In this document: positions 18,467 through 28,126 of the stretch, one piece after another
Numbering within the stretch: position 1 is the stretch's first letter
Layout of the letters: each line of letters begins with the position of its first letter
Assembly: GCF_900167975.1 (NCBI RefSeq)
Contig: NZ_FUZU01000003.1
Location: forward strand, 124,001 to 188,000
DNA length: 64,000 bases
Direction of reading: 5' to 3'
Origin: Ohtaekwangia koreensis
GTDB lineage: Bacteria; Bacteroidota; Bacteroidia; Cytophagales; Cyclobacteriaceae
Notes under the pieces: generated by a model
Databases searched by the model: none
Told to the model about the DNA's origin: nothing
What the model saw: only the letters and a program-made list of their open reading frames with translations
Program-made: the position numbers and the translations under genes

Positions 18467-19339
18467 ATGGGCAAAAACTTATTAGGCTATAATTTTTCGC
18501 TCCTACACATCGACCATGTTAAGCTGAACAGCAAATGGAACTATACCAATGTGATCAGTCCATATTTCAGAATATACTATATCAACGAAGGGGAAGGATT
18601 TATCACAAACAAACAAGACAAGATAAAGCTTGAGCCTGGTTACTTCTACATTATTCCAAGTTTTACACTGTGCCATCTGTTTTGCAAGGAGCATCTAAGC
18701 CAATATTTCCTTCACTTCTTTGAAGAATCCACCGAAGGCATTTCACTTTTTGAGGATAACAGGAAAGTAATCAAAGTCGCGGCATGTGACACAGATGTTA
18801 CAAACTTCCAGAGACTACTGGAAATTAACCCCTGCCGAGGTATAAACCGTTCAGACAATCCGAAGGTCTATGAGAAGCATGCCTATTACAAAAGCTATCA
18901 AGAACTCAACAAAACAGTTAGTGACGCTGTCCACTTTGAAACGCAGGGTATAGTACTTCAATTAATTTCGCGGTTTCTAAACTCACGCAGCTTTAAAAGC
19001 AAGGCGCCAGATCCTATACCTTCAAAGATCTTAGAAGTAATGCGATACATTCAAGTGAACCTGAATGAAAACTTGACCGTCAACTTTCTGGCCAATAAAG
19101 CAAACTTGCATCAGGATTATTTCTCAAGGCTATTTTTAAAATATACCGGACAACGACCTTTAAACTATCTTCACGAGAAGCGAATCGAACGTGCTCAGTA
19201 TTTGATTGCAACTACGGAGCTATCCTATATCGAAATTGCAGAGAATGTCGGGTTTGAAAATTCATCACATTTCTCAAAAATTTTCAAGAAGGTCACCAGT
19301 CTTACACCCGGAGAGTATAAGAAACAAAATAGAGTATAA
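18467..19339 (+). CDS. AraC family regulator of the fucose cluster
   Basis: The 290-residue protein has an N-terminal cupin sensor (FRIYYINEGEGFITNKQDKIKLEPGYFYIIPSFTLCHLFC) and a C-terminal double helix-turn-helix. The first half is LTVNFLANKANLHQDYFSRLFLKYTGQRPLNYL and the second is LSYIEIAENVGFENSSHFSKIFKKVTSLTPGEYKK. It is transcribed divergently from the fucose genes, the normal position of a pathway activator that binds its sugar. The inferred inducer is fucose or a derivative. Confidence 0.9.
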   Translation: MGKNLLGYNFSLLHIDHVKLNSKWNYTNVISPYFRIYYINEGEGFITNKQDKIKLEPGYFYIIPSFTLCHLFCKEHLSQYFLHFFEESTEGISLFEDNRKVIKVAACDTDVTNFQRLLEINPCRGINRSDNPKVYEKHAYYKSYQELNKTVSDAVHFETQGIVLQLISRFLNSRSFKSKAPDPIPSKILEVMRYIQVNLNENLTVNFLANKANLHQDYFSRLFLKYTGQRPLNYLHEKRIERAQYLIATTELSYIEIAENVGFENSSHFSKIFKKVTSLTPGEYKKQNRV

Positions 19340-19739
19340 CCTGCGCAGCCAAGGTCACACATTTACTTAATATGCATTATCCAGTGCAAGAGGTATAGCC
19401 AATCTGCATCGGTCTAATAAACATGATATATATCATGCAATGCCGATCATTTTTATGTTACGTTTATGATTATATCCATGATTCTTGGATCAGAGAACAC
19501 AAAATAAATCACCCGTAAAAAATTCACCAAGCACGTCTGAAACATGAAATTCTGTAGTTATAGTTACATCCATGCCGGGCAAAGCCCTTCCAGCACAAGT
19601 ATTAATGATGGCATGTAAATCAAAAAAGAACCATCTCTCCAAATGGGCAAATAGACTATATATCTATTACTCTTAAATTTGAACAGTTGTTGACCCATTG
19701 ATCCCCTTCACCCTTCCTTTTAAAGAGTTCGTAAAAATT
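19340..19739. other. intergenic region with a 16-bp AT palindrome
   Basis: Between two converging genes. It contains the exact palindrome CATGATATATATCATG (19422-19437), with a further Met-like ATGATT-rich stretch after it. No clear open frame or terminator is seen. Confidence 0.4.
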
Positions 19740-20459
19740 CTATCGCAAAAATCTTCGGGACAGGAAATCATTGAACGCATCTTTATATTTGTCTGCTATA
19801 GGAATCGAAGCCTTTTCTATATGTATAGCGCTCCTTTCAATGGTGTTGATCTTGTCGAGGTTAACGATATAGGAACGATGCACACGCATGAACTGGTCGG
19901 CAGGCAATTGTTCTTCAAGAGTCTTCAAACTCATCAATGACATAACCGGACGTGTCGCGCCAGCGGTGAAGATTTTTACGTAATCTTTCAAGCCTTCAAA
20001 GTATAAAATATCTTTCAGATCAATTTTCACCAATTTATACTCGGAGTTAACAAGAATACTATCTTTTGTTACGGCTGTTGACGGGCTGCTTTTGTTCTCC
20101 ACCATATCAAACCAGGTTTTGGCTTTCATAGCTGCTTTCAAAAACTCCTGATAATTAAAAGGCTTGAGAAGATAGTCGAGCGCATTTACTTTGAAACCCT
20201 CGAGTGCATATTGTTCAAAGGCAGTAGTAAAGATCACTTTTACTTTATCGTTTAACGTTCGCGAAAATTCTATTCCATTGACGTCTGGCATCTGTATATC
20301 GAGGAACAAAAGGTCGATTGACTGGTCCTGCATTTGTTGCAACGCTTCTAAAACACCATTACACTTTCCTTTCAATTCCAGAAAGGGTGTTTTGCGAACG
20401 TAGCTTTCCAGTATATCAAGCGCGATGGGTTCATCATCTACAATGAGGCATTGAATCAT
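19740..20459 (-). CDS. LytTR-type response regulator
   Basis: About 239 residues: a receiver domain with acidic pocket (LIVDDEP), Asp54 in LFLDIQMP, Thr in FTTAF and Lys in YLLKPF, then a LytTR DNA-binding domain (KDILYFEGLKDYVKIFT, FMRVHRSYIVNLDKI). The ATG at 20459 overlaps the kinase stop as ATGA, so the pair is translated together. An upstream TTG at 20480 is unlikely. It is downstream of the MacAB-TolC-like export operon on the same strand and may regulate it. Confidence 0.93.
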   Translation of the reverse strand: MIQCLIVDDEPIALDILESYVRKTPFLELKGKCNGVLEALQQMQDQSIDLLFLDIQMPDVNGIEFSRTLNDKVKVIFTTAFEQYALEGFKVNALDYLLKPFNYQEFLKAAMKAKTWFDMVENKSSPSTAVTKDSILVNSEYKLVKIDLKDILYFEGLKDYVKIFTAGATRPVMSLMSLKTLEEQLPADQFMRVHRSYIVNLDKINTIERSAIHIEKASIPIADKYKDAFNDFLSRRFLR

Positions 20460-21487
20460 ACCTGGATGGTTAAAGTGCAATCGAAATACACATCGTCCTG
20501 GTGGATGACAATAGTATGGCTGTCCGGATATAACAAGTTGAGTCGTTTTTTTAGATTATCCAAACCTATACCGGATCCGCTCTGATCATTTTCCCGCTTC
20601 GGAAAAAAAGAATTCCGAATATAGAAAACGATTTGCTTCTGCTGCACGATGGCCATGGTCATCGTAATTTCAGATGGCTTGTTCAGGTTAATGCCATGTT
20701 TGAAGCTGTTTTCAATTAAGGGTATAAATAGTAACGGTGCCACCATAATGTCGTGTGTACTTTCCGGAAATTTATACTGCACAATTACATTAGGTGTAAG
20801 CCGGAGTTTCATCAGGTCAATATAGTTAACCATGAACTCAAGCTCTTTGCGAAGCGGCACATAGCGTTCGTTGCTATCGTACAAATGATAGCGCATGAGC
20901 TTACTAAGACGATGCACAGCATCCTGCGCTACCTCCTGGTTTTGAATGATCAAGCCGTAAATTGTATTCAACGTATTAAAAAAGAAATGCGGATTAAGCT
21001 GGTTCTTAAGATTCAGCAACTCCGATTTCAAATGTTCTCTTTCGAGTTCTTTGCGCGAATCTTCCGACCTGAACCACTCCCCTGTACTTCGTACTGCCAC
21101 ACTCACCCCTGTTATCATCGCAAAAGATATTATAAACCGTATAATGATTTCGTTTTCCTTCGGAACATGTTCTTGGCGTATCGGAGGCACCACATGTGTT
21201 CTTATTTCTTCGAGTAAAAAAATAACAACGGTATACAACACTATATTTATCACTACGAACTGCCATGTCTTTTTTAAGAAGAGAAACCGTGGAATAAAAT
21301 AAAAATAATTTATATAAAAGATCAGTGCCGATGCCGTTGGAGGAATCCACCCTCTGAAGTATTCTGTAATATTCGCGGGTGCATGGTCCGTAGAAAGTAA
21401 CGGAAGATTGACAACAATTCCCCACACCAGTATATGTAGCATAAGAGTGAGGTAGCGTTGATTTTTCCGATCCTTTAATTCAAACAT
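20456..21487 (-). CDS. LytS-type sensor histidine kinase
   Basis: The 343-residue membrane kinase has four N-terminal hydrophobic segments (LMLHILVWGIVVNLPLL, ASALIFYINYFYFI, FVVINIVLYTVVIFLL, FIISFAMITGVSVAV), then the His_kinase domain with phosphoacceptor His in LNPHFFFNTLN and the ATP-binding N and G boxes (PLIENSFKHG, GSGIGLDNLKKRL). Its C-terminus overlaps the start of the LytTR gene by four bases. The kinase probably reports on an envelope or cell-surface condition. No ligand domain is visible. Confidence 0.93.
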   Translation of the reverse strand: MFELKDRKNQRYLTLMLHILVWGIVVNLPLLSTDHAPANITEYFRGWIPPTASALIFYINYFYFIPRFLFLKKTWQFVVINIVLYTVVIFLLEEIRTHVVPPIRQEHVPKENEIIIRFIISFAMITGVSVAVRSTGEWFRSEDSRKELEREHLKSELLNLKNQLNPHFFFNTLNTIYGLIIQNQEVAQDAVHRLSKLMRYHLYDSNERYVPLRKELEFMVNYIDLMKLRLTPNVIVQYKFPESTHDIMVAPLLFIPLIENSFKHGINLNKPSEITMTMAIVQQKQIVFYIRNSFFPKRENDQSGSGIGLDNLKKRLNLLYPDSHTIVIHQDDVYFDCTLTIQV

Positions 21488-21562
21488 GGCGGTAAGGGTA
21501 TATTTTATAAATCACATCTGCTTTTTTGAAAGACTAAAATTGCAAACTAAAGTTGGCCCCGC

Positions 21563-21593
21563 CAAAATCCTCTCCCAAGGAAAGAGGATTTTG
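21563..21593 (-). terminator. hairpin between the export operon and the two-component genes
   Basis: CAAAATCCTCT and AGAGGATTTTG form a perfect 11-bp stem with a 9-base loop, 39 bp after the permease stop and 76 bp before the kinase start. On the minus strand there is no clean T run after it, so it could be an attenuator or RNA-processing stem rather than a full terminator. Confidence 0.55.
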
Positions 21594-21631
21594 ACCTATA
21601 ATAGGGATGCGGGATAAATATAGTCTGTCAT

Positions 21632-22852
21632 CTATTCATATCGCAAGGCTACAATCGGGTCCAGTGACGCCGCTTTACGCGCAGGATACCATCCGAAGAA
21701 AATCCCAGTGATGGCACATACCGCAAAGGAAATCACCAGCGACTGCGTTGTAACCACTGTTGGCCAATGCATAACGTTTGAAACGAGAAGTGTACTGCCA
21801 AGCCCCAGTGCCACACCGATCAATCCGCCGGTGATACTGATGAGAATAGCTTCCACTAAAAACTGTAAAAGTATATCTATACCTCGTCCACCCACCGCCA
21901 TGCGCAAACCAATTTCACGGGTACGTTCCGTTACTGATACATACATGATGTTCATGATACCGATCCCTCCGATCACTAAAGATATACTTGCAATGGCCAC
22001 CAGCAATATCGTTAGAATTTCACTTGTGGAACTAAACGTAGAGATCAGCTCTTGCTGCGAGCGCACATTAAAATCGTCTTCATCGGTAGCTCCAAGTTTA
22101 TGAGACGTGCGCAGGATCGATGCCATTTCAAGCGAAGCCTGCTCTGCTATTTCCTCACTCCTGGCAGATGCTGTTATTGACTGCAAATGTGTTGATGCCT
22201 GAATGCGTTTCTGCACGGTAGTATACGGTGCAAGAATAACATCATCCTGATCCTGTCCGAATGTATTCTGCCCTTTCTCTGCCAGTACACCAATTACTTT
22301 AAATGGTATTTTATTATACCGGATTGTTTTACCAAGGGGATCTTCACCGTTCTTAAAAAGATTCTCCACAACCGTCTGTCCTATAACAACAACTTTGGAG
22401 GCAGATGAGACATCTTTGTCGGTAAATATACTTCCTCTCTTTACCGACAGCTTACGAATATTCAGATACTGCGGATTCACACCATAAATAGATGTAGGCC
22501 AGTTGTTCGCTCCGAAAATTACCTGGCCACTGCCATTTACCTGTGGCGATATATCCGTCAGCATTGTATTCTTTTCTTTTAATGCTTTATAGTCTGCAAG
22601 TGTTAATGTTTGCGACTGGCTGAAATCTTGCCGCACACCACCCCGTGAATCACTACCCGGTTGCACAAAGAGCATGTTAGAGCCCATCCCGGAGATTTGA
22701 TTCTTGATGCTCTGCTTGGATCCTTCTCCAATCGCTAGCATCGCGATAACGGAGGCAACACCTATAATTATACCCAGCATGGTAAGAAATGCGCGCAGCC
22801 TGTTGCGTTGCAAAGCCTTCCATGCTATCTTAAAAAGATTGATTGCTTTCAT
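21632..22852 (-). CDS. macB: MacB-type ABC transporter permease
   Basis: The 406-residue permease has an N-terminal membrane helix (FLTMLGIIIGVASVIAMLAIGEG), a MacB periplasmic core domain (about 50-250), and the FtsX-like block of three helices (ILTILLVAIASISLVIGGIGIMNIMYVSVTERTREIGLRMAVGG, then LGSTLLVSNVMH and ISFAVCAITGIFFGWYPARKAA). Here the ATPase is encoded separately just upstream (12 bp gap), so the usual MacB fusion is split. It forms the inner-membrane part of a tripartite efflux machine with MacA and TolC. Confidence 0.92.
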   Translation of the reverse strand: MKAINLFKIAWKALQRNRLRAFLTMLGIIIGVASVIAMLAIGEGSKQSIKNQISGMGSNMLFVQPGSDSRGGVRQDFSQSQTLTLADYKALKEKNTMLTDISPQVNGSGQVIFGANNWPTSIYGVNPQYLNIRKLSVKRGSIFTDKDVSSASKVVVIGQTVVENLFKNGEDPLGKTIRYNKIPFKVIGVLAEKGQNTFGQDQDDVILAPYTTVQKRIQASTHLQSITASARSEEIAEQASLEMASILRTSHKLGATDEDDFNVRSQQELISTFSSTSEILTILLVAIASISLVIGGIGIMNIMYVSVTERTREIGLRMAVGGRGIDILLQFLVEAILISITGGLIGVALGLGSTLLVSNVMHWPTVVTTQSLVISFAVCAITGIFFGWYPARKAASLDPIVALRYE

Positions 22853-22864
22853 ATACTATATATA

Positions 22865-23623
22865 CTAATCCTGCATTTTAAATATATCTTCCACGGGCAG
22901 CTGCGCCAACGCCTGTGCCGCACTGGCAACTGATTCAACGTGATAATCTTTCACGATGTGACCATCGCGCAAAACAATAGTGCGCTTACTGAATAGTGCT
23001 ATATCTGGCTCATGCGTTACAAAGGCAATGGTTTTTCCCTGGGAATTCAATTCCTGAAACAACGCCATGATCTCGTACGAGGTTCGCGTATCGAGGTTTC
23101 CGGTTGCTTCATCTGCTAATATCAGTACAGGGTTATTTACCAGCGCACGCGCTATAGCAACACGCTGCTGCTGGCCACCGGAAAGTTGATTGGGCGTGTG
23201 ATGAAGTCGTGATGACAATCCTACCAAACGCAACGCTTCTACTGCACGCGCCCTTCTTTCTTTGGAAGATATTGCTCCGTTATACATCAGCGGAAGCTCT
23301 ACATTTTCCAGCGCTGTAGTACGTGGCAGTAAATTATAGGACTGAAAAATAAATCCGATCTTTTCGTTTCGTACACGAGCCAGTTCATTCTTTGAAAGAT
23401 TACGAACCGGTATACCATCAATTTTATAGGAGCCTATGTTGGGTTGATCAAGACATCCCAATACATTCAGCAAGGTTGATTTTCCAGAACCACTCGTCCC
23501 CATGATGGTTACAAATTCTCCCTGTGCAACCGAGAAAGATATACCTTTCAACGCACGTACCACTTCTGTTCCCATGATAAACTCGCGCTTGAGATTTTCA
23601 ATTTCAATAATCTTCTTTTCCAT
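22865..23623 (-). CDS. ABC transporter ATP-binding protein, MacB/LolD type
   Basis: The 252-residue ATPase has Walker [10 protein letters not shown] at 42-50, a Q-loop ([10 protein letters not shown]), the signature [15 protein letters not shown], Walker [13 protein letters not shown], and the switch His in FVTHEP. These identify the MacB/LolD family. It sits 2 bp after the adaptor gene and drives the separately encoded permease. Export of a hydrophobic compound, peptide or envelope lipid is possible; the substrate cannot be read from sequence. Confidence 0.93.
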   Translation of the reverse strand: MEKKIIEIENLKREFIMGTEVVRALKGISFSVAQGEFVTIMGTSGSGKSTLLNVLGCLDQPNIGSYKIDGIPVRNLSKNELARVRNEKIGFIFQSYNLLPRTTALENVELPLMYNGAISSKERRARAVEALRLVGLSSRLHHTPNQLSGGQQQRVAIARALVNNPVLILADEATGNLDTRTSYEIMALFQELNSQGKTIAFVTHEPDIALFSKRTIVLRDGHIVKDYHVESVASAAQALAQLPVEDIFKMQD

Positions 23624-23625
23624 GA

Positions 23626-24882
23626 TTATTTCTTTTTATTTCCGGGAGGCTTCGGCATGAAAGGACTTTCACTTGTAGTTTCATTCTCTGCTGCGGGTTG
23701 CGCTGAAACAACATTCATGGAGAGTACAACCTCATCCCCTTCCCTCAATCCTTCCAACACTTGCACTAGTACACCATCACTGGTCCCAATGTGAATTGTA
23801 CGCTCCTGAATGTTATCTCCCTCTTTCACCCACACTGTTTTCTCTTCGCCTTGTTGATTTTTTATATATACATTGTAACCAGTCTGCACATTCCGTACAT
23901 GCTTAACTATATTCTGCTGAGGTGCGGCATGGCGTTGCTCTTGGTACGCATTCAACACTTGTGGATCGGGTTTAAAATTTAATGCTTTTGATTCCAGTGT
24001 TAGTACATCTTTAATCTCCAGGGTATATATTGAAATACTCGCTGTTAAACCCGGCATCAATTTCCCTTCCTGATTATCGGCTTTAATAATCACTGTATAG
24101 GTAATCACATTCGACTCCTCTACTGGCTCCAGGCGCACTTGCGTTATCGTGCCGGAAAATTCATCTTCCGGATATGCATCCACAGTAAACACTACACGCT
24201 GCCCCAGCTTTACCTGCCCAATGTCGGCTTCATCGACATCCGCTTCAACCTGCATCTGCTTCAAATCCTGCGCAATGGTAAAGAGGGTCGGTGTGCTATA
24301 ACTGGCAGCTACAGTTTGTCCTACATCTACTGAACGGGAAACCACTACGCCATCAATGGGTGAATATATACTTGCGTAACTCAGATTCGTTCTTGCTCTG
24401 CTGAGATCAGATCGCTTTTGATCCGCTATACCTTTTGCATTATTCAATTTATAGAGTGCCTCTTCGTAGTCCGTATCGCTCACAACGTTACTATCATGAA
24501 GTTTGGCGATCCGGTCAAAGCTCTTCTGCTGATAGTCCTGCTCGTTCAATGCTGTATTCAGTGCGGCCGTTGCCTCTGCCACAGTTGCCTTTAATGCAGT
24601 CTTATCCAATTCAGCAATCAGTTGTCCCGCTTTCACTGTTGCATTATAATCGACATATATATGATCGATCACACCTGATACCTGTGTTCCAACTTCAACT
24701 TGCGTTATCGGTTCCACGGTGCCTGTTGCCGTTATCACCGTGCTGATAGTGCCTGTCTTCACTGCCGTAGTTTCCACCACTATAGATGCATCTTCGGATG
24801 AAAACCAGATCTTATAGACCGCTGCTGAGACTATGATGGCACCCCCTATATAGATCAATATCTTTTTAAGTTTCGTATTCAT
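23626..24882 (-). CDS. macA: MacA-type efflux adaptor (HlyD/RND periplasmic protein)
   Basis: The 418-residue protein starts with a membrane anchor (ILIYIGGAIIVSAAVYKIWF). It then shows the two lipoyl half-motifs (VEVGTQVSGVIDHIYVDYNATVKAGQLIAELD, and TNLSYASIYSPIDGVVVSRSVDVGQTVAASYSTPTLFTIAQD) around a coiled coil (about 90-160), and a barrel plus membrane-proximal domain (VVFTVDAYPEDEFSGTITQVRLEP). A short low-complexity tail ends in PPGNKKK. It bridges the MacB permease to the outer-membrane channel. It is the second gene of the operon. Confidence 0.93.
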   Translation of the reverse strand: MNTKLKKILIYIGGAIIVSAAVYKIWFSSEDASIVVETTAVKTGTISTVITATGTVEPITQVEVGTQVSGVIDHIYVDYNATVKAGQLIAELDKTALKATVAEATAALNTALNEQDYQQKSFDRIAKLHDSNVVSDTDYEEALYKLNNAKGIADQKRSDLSRARTNLSYASIYSPIDGVVVSRSVDVGQTVAASYSTPTLFTIAQDLKQMQVEADVDEADIGQVKLGQRVVFTVDAYPEDEFSGTITQVRLEPVEESNVITYTVIIKADNQEGKLMPGLTASISIYTLEIKDVLTLESKALNFKPDPQVLNAYQEQRHAAPQQNIVKHVRNVQTGYNVYIKNQQGEEKTVWVKEGDNIQERTIHIGTSDGVLVQVLEGLREGDEVVLSMNVVSAQPAAENETTSESPFMPKPPGNKKK

Positions 24883-24885
24883 GAT

Positions 24886-26217
24886 TTAGAGTTTAATAGT
24901 ATTTCCCTGATAAAACTGAAGCAGCTGGTAGTACAGTATAGCGGTATATTTAGCCTGTACATATTTTTGTCGTGCTGACAAATACGTATTCTGACTGATG
25001 AGCAGATCGACTGTATTGGCTGAACCAACTTCATACTGCTGCTTTGCCAGATCGTATGCAATTTTAGAGGCTTCTACCTCAGCCGATGTTGCGTCCATTT
25101 CGCTTTGTGCAGCCGTTGCACTCTGGTGAGCATTCTCAATTTTCTTATAGAGTTCCTTTCGGGAAGAAGAGACATCCAGTTCTGCAGACTGAATCGCGAT
25201 ACGCGCGTTCTGCACATTGGTGCGTGTTTGAAGATTATTAAATATAGGTATACTTAATGACAGACCGAGCCGCTGATTGAAGTTGCTGTTAAACTGCTCC
25301 GAGAAAGTATAACCTTGCGTGTTGGTATACCCGGAAGATAAACCTCCCGTTAAAGATACCGTTGGCTGATAGCTCGCCCGTCCTATTTTATAATCGAGTG
25401 TAGCAACGTCCATTTGCAACTTACTCGATTTTATCTCCGGCATAGAAGCAAGCGCCTCCTTGTATACAGTATATTTATCAGGAATCACAATCATCGCTTC
25501 ATGTTCCTGTGAAGGAAACGTCAACTCAAAAGATTGCTCCGGCTCAAGCTCCAGCAACTGTTTCAGGGTTAACACCTGCTGATCGAAAGAATTTCTGGCT
25601 GTCACTAAAGTATATTTGTCACCGGCCAGTTGTGATTTCACATCGGCTAAGTCCTTTCGTGCAATCGAGCCGGCATCATAGAGTGCCTGCGAGCGTTGTG
25701 CCTGTGCTTCCGAGGCTTTCAGATTTGTCTCCGCAATAGCAATCCCCTCTTTATAGTATAGTGCCTGAAGGTATGCTTCCGTTACCTGCAGCGATATATC
25801 ATTCTTCGCCTCTGCCACATAGTATGAATTCTGCGCGACCAATAAATTTTTCTGCCGAATGGTATTATTGATTTTATTTCCGCCATAGAGCGTGACCTGT
25901 GCATTGAGGCTTACGCTGGTTGAATGAATGGTTTGTGAAACAAATTCATACGTGATCGGGTCTGTACTCGTACCTTTGGTAAGTGATTGTGACCCGCTTG
26001 CACTCAACGAAGGAAAGCGTGAAGCCTTCGACTGCATAACGTTGTTCACAGCAATATCTTCATTGAGTACAGATTGCTTTACGGTAATATTATTCGCTAC
26101 TGCATACTCAATGCAGCGTGCAAGATCCCAACCCGCTTCGGAAGTCTGTCCATATGCGTTGGTCATCAGAAAGAACGCAATTGCTAAACTATATACTAAC
26201 CTTTTCATTGTTTTCAT
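24886..26217 (-). CDS. TolC family outer membrane efflux protein
   Basis: About 443 residues with signal peptide (LVYSLAIAFFLMTNAYGQ). Two repeated helical-barrel halves follow, each with a characteristic SLSASGSQSL/ISLQVTEAYLQALYYKEGIAIAETNLKASEAQ and TVSLTGGLSSGYTN/ELYKKIENAHQSATAAQSEM pattern, plus the terminal YEVGSANTVDLLISQNTYLSARQKYVQAKY. It makes the outer-membrane duct for the MacAB pump and is the first gene of the operon. The ATG at 26217 or 26208 fits the signal peptide; an upstream TTG at 26247 does not. Confidence 0.93.
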   Translation of the reverse strand: MKTMKRLVYSLAIAFFLMTNAYGQTSEAGWDLARCIEYAVANNITVKQSVLNEDIAVNNVMQSKASRFPSLSASGSQSLTKGTSTDPITYEFVSQTIHSTSVSLNAQVTLYGGNKINNTIRQKNLLVAQNSYYVAEAKNDISLQVTEAYLQALYYKEGIAIAETNLKASEAQAQRSQALYDAGSIARKDLADVKSQLAGDKYTLVTARNSFDQQVLTLKQLLELEPEQSFELTFPSQEHEAMIVIPDKYTVYKEALASMPEIKSSKLQMDVATLDYKIGRASYQPTVSLTGGLSSGYTNTQGYTFSEQFNSNFNQRLGLSLSIPIFNNLQTRTNVQNARIAIQSAELDVSSSRKELYKKIENAHQSATAAQSEMDATSAEVEASKIAYDLAKQQYEVGSANTVDLLISQNTYLSARQKYVQAKYTAILYYQLLQFYQGNTIKL

Positions 26218-26462
26218 GTTCCTGATGTGAAATACGGCAAGGGACAACCATTATTTTCCATGAATAGATGTTCAGGGCAATTGTCTAGAAGATTGCCTCC
26301 TTTTTACGGACGAGATTGTTTGCCGGAAGGCATCAAATACAAGTGATCACTGGCAGCAAAAAAATTATTTCTCCCATACGCCGTTTCACAAAAAAAGAAT
26401 ATCCAAGAAATGTATAGTACCTTTCTATACCCCAGAGGAAAAAGTATAGTAACTCAAAACAA

Positions 26463-26494
26463 AAAGCGTGTGATTCCAAAGAATCACACGCTTT
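26463..26494 (-). terminator. intrinsic terminator of the secreted-protein gene
   Basis: AAAGCGTGTGATTC and GAATCACACGCTTT form a perfect 14-bp stem with a CAAA loop, 42 bp past the stop codon of the 26536-27096 gene. On the minus strand a T-rich stretch (TTGTTTTG) follows. Confidence 0.85.
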
Positions 26495-26535
26495 CTCATG
26501 TGTGGTAAAGACTTATCGTCTCGGGCCTCGGCCCA

Positions 26536-27096
26536 TTATTTCTTTTCAACAGTTAAAGAGCCTGTCTTTGTCTTTATCAAATATAATCCGGAAGGCAAGG
26601 CTGAGAGATCAACCTCAAGCTGGGATGCAGATAGTATCTTGATCACCACCTTATCGTTCACTGCTATACCTTCCGCACTCAACACGTGGATTTGATCGAG
26701 AATCAGATTATTATCATTCCTGTGACTGGTAAGGATTACATTACCAACGGTCGAGCAGTCAACCTTTCCATCAAAATCAATTTGCTTCAACCGGTAATAG
26801 CTGGTATCGCTGTAATATCCGTTGCTGTTGAAAGTCATTCCACCGGAACTATAAGTAGCCACGTTCGCTATATTTTGAGTTACGTTGACGCCATTTCCAG
26901 ACTTGTCATACCATGTCGATACGGTGCTTCTCAGAGTCGGATTGCTTCCATCAGAATTTAAACGTTTACTGTCAAGGCATAGCTCCAGGTTTGCAGAGCC
27001 GCTACTCACATCACCGAATTCGGTCTGTGAGAGAACTTCTGTTGAGCAGGTTATGACCAGCAGGATAATCATAGAGAAGGAAGAATACGTTTTCAT
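26536..27096 (-). CDS. small exported protein with LamG-like start and type IX-like C-terminus
   Basis: About 186 residues with a signal peptide (MIILLVITCSTEVLSQ). Residues 30-95 read like the start of a LamG/concanavalin-type domain (LELCLDSKRLNSDGSNPTLRSTVSTWYDKSGNGVNVTQ). The final 70 or so residues resemble a type IX secretion sorting tail (ILSASQLEVDLSALPSGLYLIKTKTGSLTVEKK). The domain between is far too short to be a complete LamG fold, so the gene may have an internal deletion. It is monocistronic, closed by a strong hairpin terminator. Confidence 0.65.
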   Translation of the reverse strand: MKTYSSFSMIILLVITCSTEVLSQTEFGDVSSGSANLELCLDSKRLNSDGSNPTLRSTVSTWYDKSGNGVNVTQNIANVATYSSGGMTFNSNGYYSDTSYYRLKQIDFDGKVDCSTVGNVILTSHRNDNNLILDQIHVLSAEGIAVNDKVVIKILSASQLEVDLSALPSGLYLIKTKTGSLTVEKK

Positions 27097-27299
27097 AAGC
27101 ACGGTGTTAGTTAATGTTGTTACTCTTATTCTTAAGGCGCAACGTGATATGTAACGTGATACAAATTTCGATACTTAATGTGACAAGTTCCCCTATCACC
27201 TAAAAATGGACTTTTGTTAAAATCTATTTGGTAAACATTCCAGATACGGGACACTTTCTTACCAAAAAAAGAGCCTTTTGATTTTTGCTATGCAAAGGA

Positions 27300-28040
27300 T
27301 CAGGCGTTGAAGCCTCCATCTATAGTCAGAAACGATCCTGTAATATACTTTCCTTCCTGGCTGGCAAGAAAAGACACCAAGCCGGCAATGTCATCTCCCG
27401 TACCATATTCAGCAAGCGCCATCCGGCTTAGAAGAAAGTTTGCAAGCTCCGTCCCGGCGGGGTTCATATCGGTATCAACAGGGCCGGGCTGAACCAGGTC
27501 AACCGTTATCTTTTTACTTCCCAGATCCCTGGCCAGGCCACGCGTAAAACCTTGCAACGAAGATTTACTCATAGTATACAATGTAGTCTGCGGTCCTACT
27601 GCGTTATCACCCATGTTACTGCCAATGGTAATGATGCGTCCGCCTGCCGGCATATACTTCACGGCTGCCTGGGAAGCAACATATACTGCCCTGACATTTA
27701 CCGCCATGATCTCATCGTAATCTTCCAGCGTATGATCTTCAAATGGTTTACCTATATATATACCGGCATTATTGACCAGTATATCTATTCCACCAAATTC
27801 CTTTACCGTTTGCTCTACAGCCTGTGTCACATCGTTTGGAATGGCGCTGTTGGCCTGTATCGCTATAGTCTTACCTCCCGACTTATTTAACGTGGCCGAT
27901 AAAGCAAGAGCCTTTTCTTTTGAATGATTATACGTAAAGGCTACGTTAGCTCCTTCTTCTACAAATCGCCGTGTAATAGCCGCCCCTATACCACGACTGC
28001 CTCCCGTTACTAAAACAGTTTTGTCTGCAAATTTTTTCAT
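27300..28040 (-). CDS. short-chain dehydrogenase/reductase, FabG-like
   Basis: About 246 residues. The nucleotide loop is TGGSRGIG, then NNAGIY, the catalytic Ser region (IITIGSNMG) and YTMSK as the Tyr-x3-Lys pair, with the classical C-terminal PGPVDTDMNP and GSFLTIDGG segments. It resembles 3-oxoacyl-ACP reductase-like SDRs, likely NADPH dependent. The ATG at 28040 fits the core; an in-frame upstream extension to 28082 lacks an ATG. The gene is divergent from an HxlR regulator, which probably represses it. Confidence 0.9.
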   Translation of the reverse strand: MKKFADKTVLVTGGSRGIGAAITRRFVEEGANVAFTYNHSKEKALALSATLNKSGGKTIAIQANSAIPNDVTQAVEQTVKEFGGIDILVNNAGIYIGKPFEDHTLEDYDEIMAVNVRAVYVASQAAVKYMPAGGRIITIGSNMGDNAVGPQTTLYTMSKSSLQGFTRGLARDLGSKKITVDLVQPGPVDTDMNPAGTELANFLLSRMALAEYGTGDDIAGLVSFLASQEGKYITGSFLTIDGGFNA

Positions 28041-28096
28041 TTTATTATCTGTTGTTTTTGACTGATTCAAAAGTAGGTGCATAACATCTATATTTG

Positions 28097-28126
28097 CAGG
28101 TAACCTGTGAATTGTTAGGTACTAAC
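28097..28126. promoter_or_regulatory. two palindromes between the SDR and HxlR genes
   Basis: CAGGTAACCTG (28097-28107) and GTTAGGTACTAAC (28114-28126) lie in the 99-bp divergent gap, with centres 18 bp apart. They are the expected sort of site for the HxlR protein (two winged-helix dimers). The assignment is by position only. Confidence 0.55.

Noticed and set aside
21563-21593. hairpin as a full terminator
   Set aside because: No T run follows on the minus strand; kept only as a hairpin of uncertain role.
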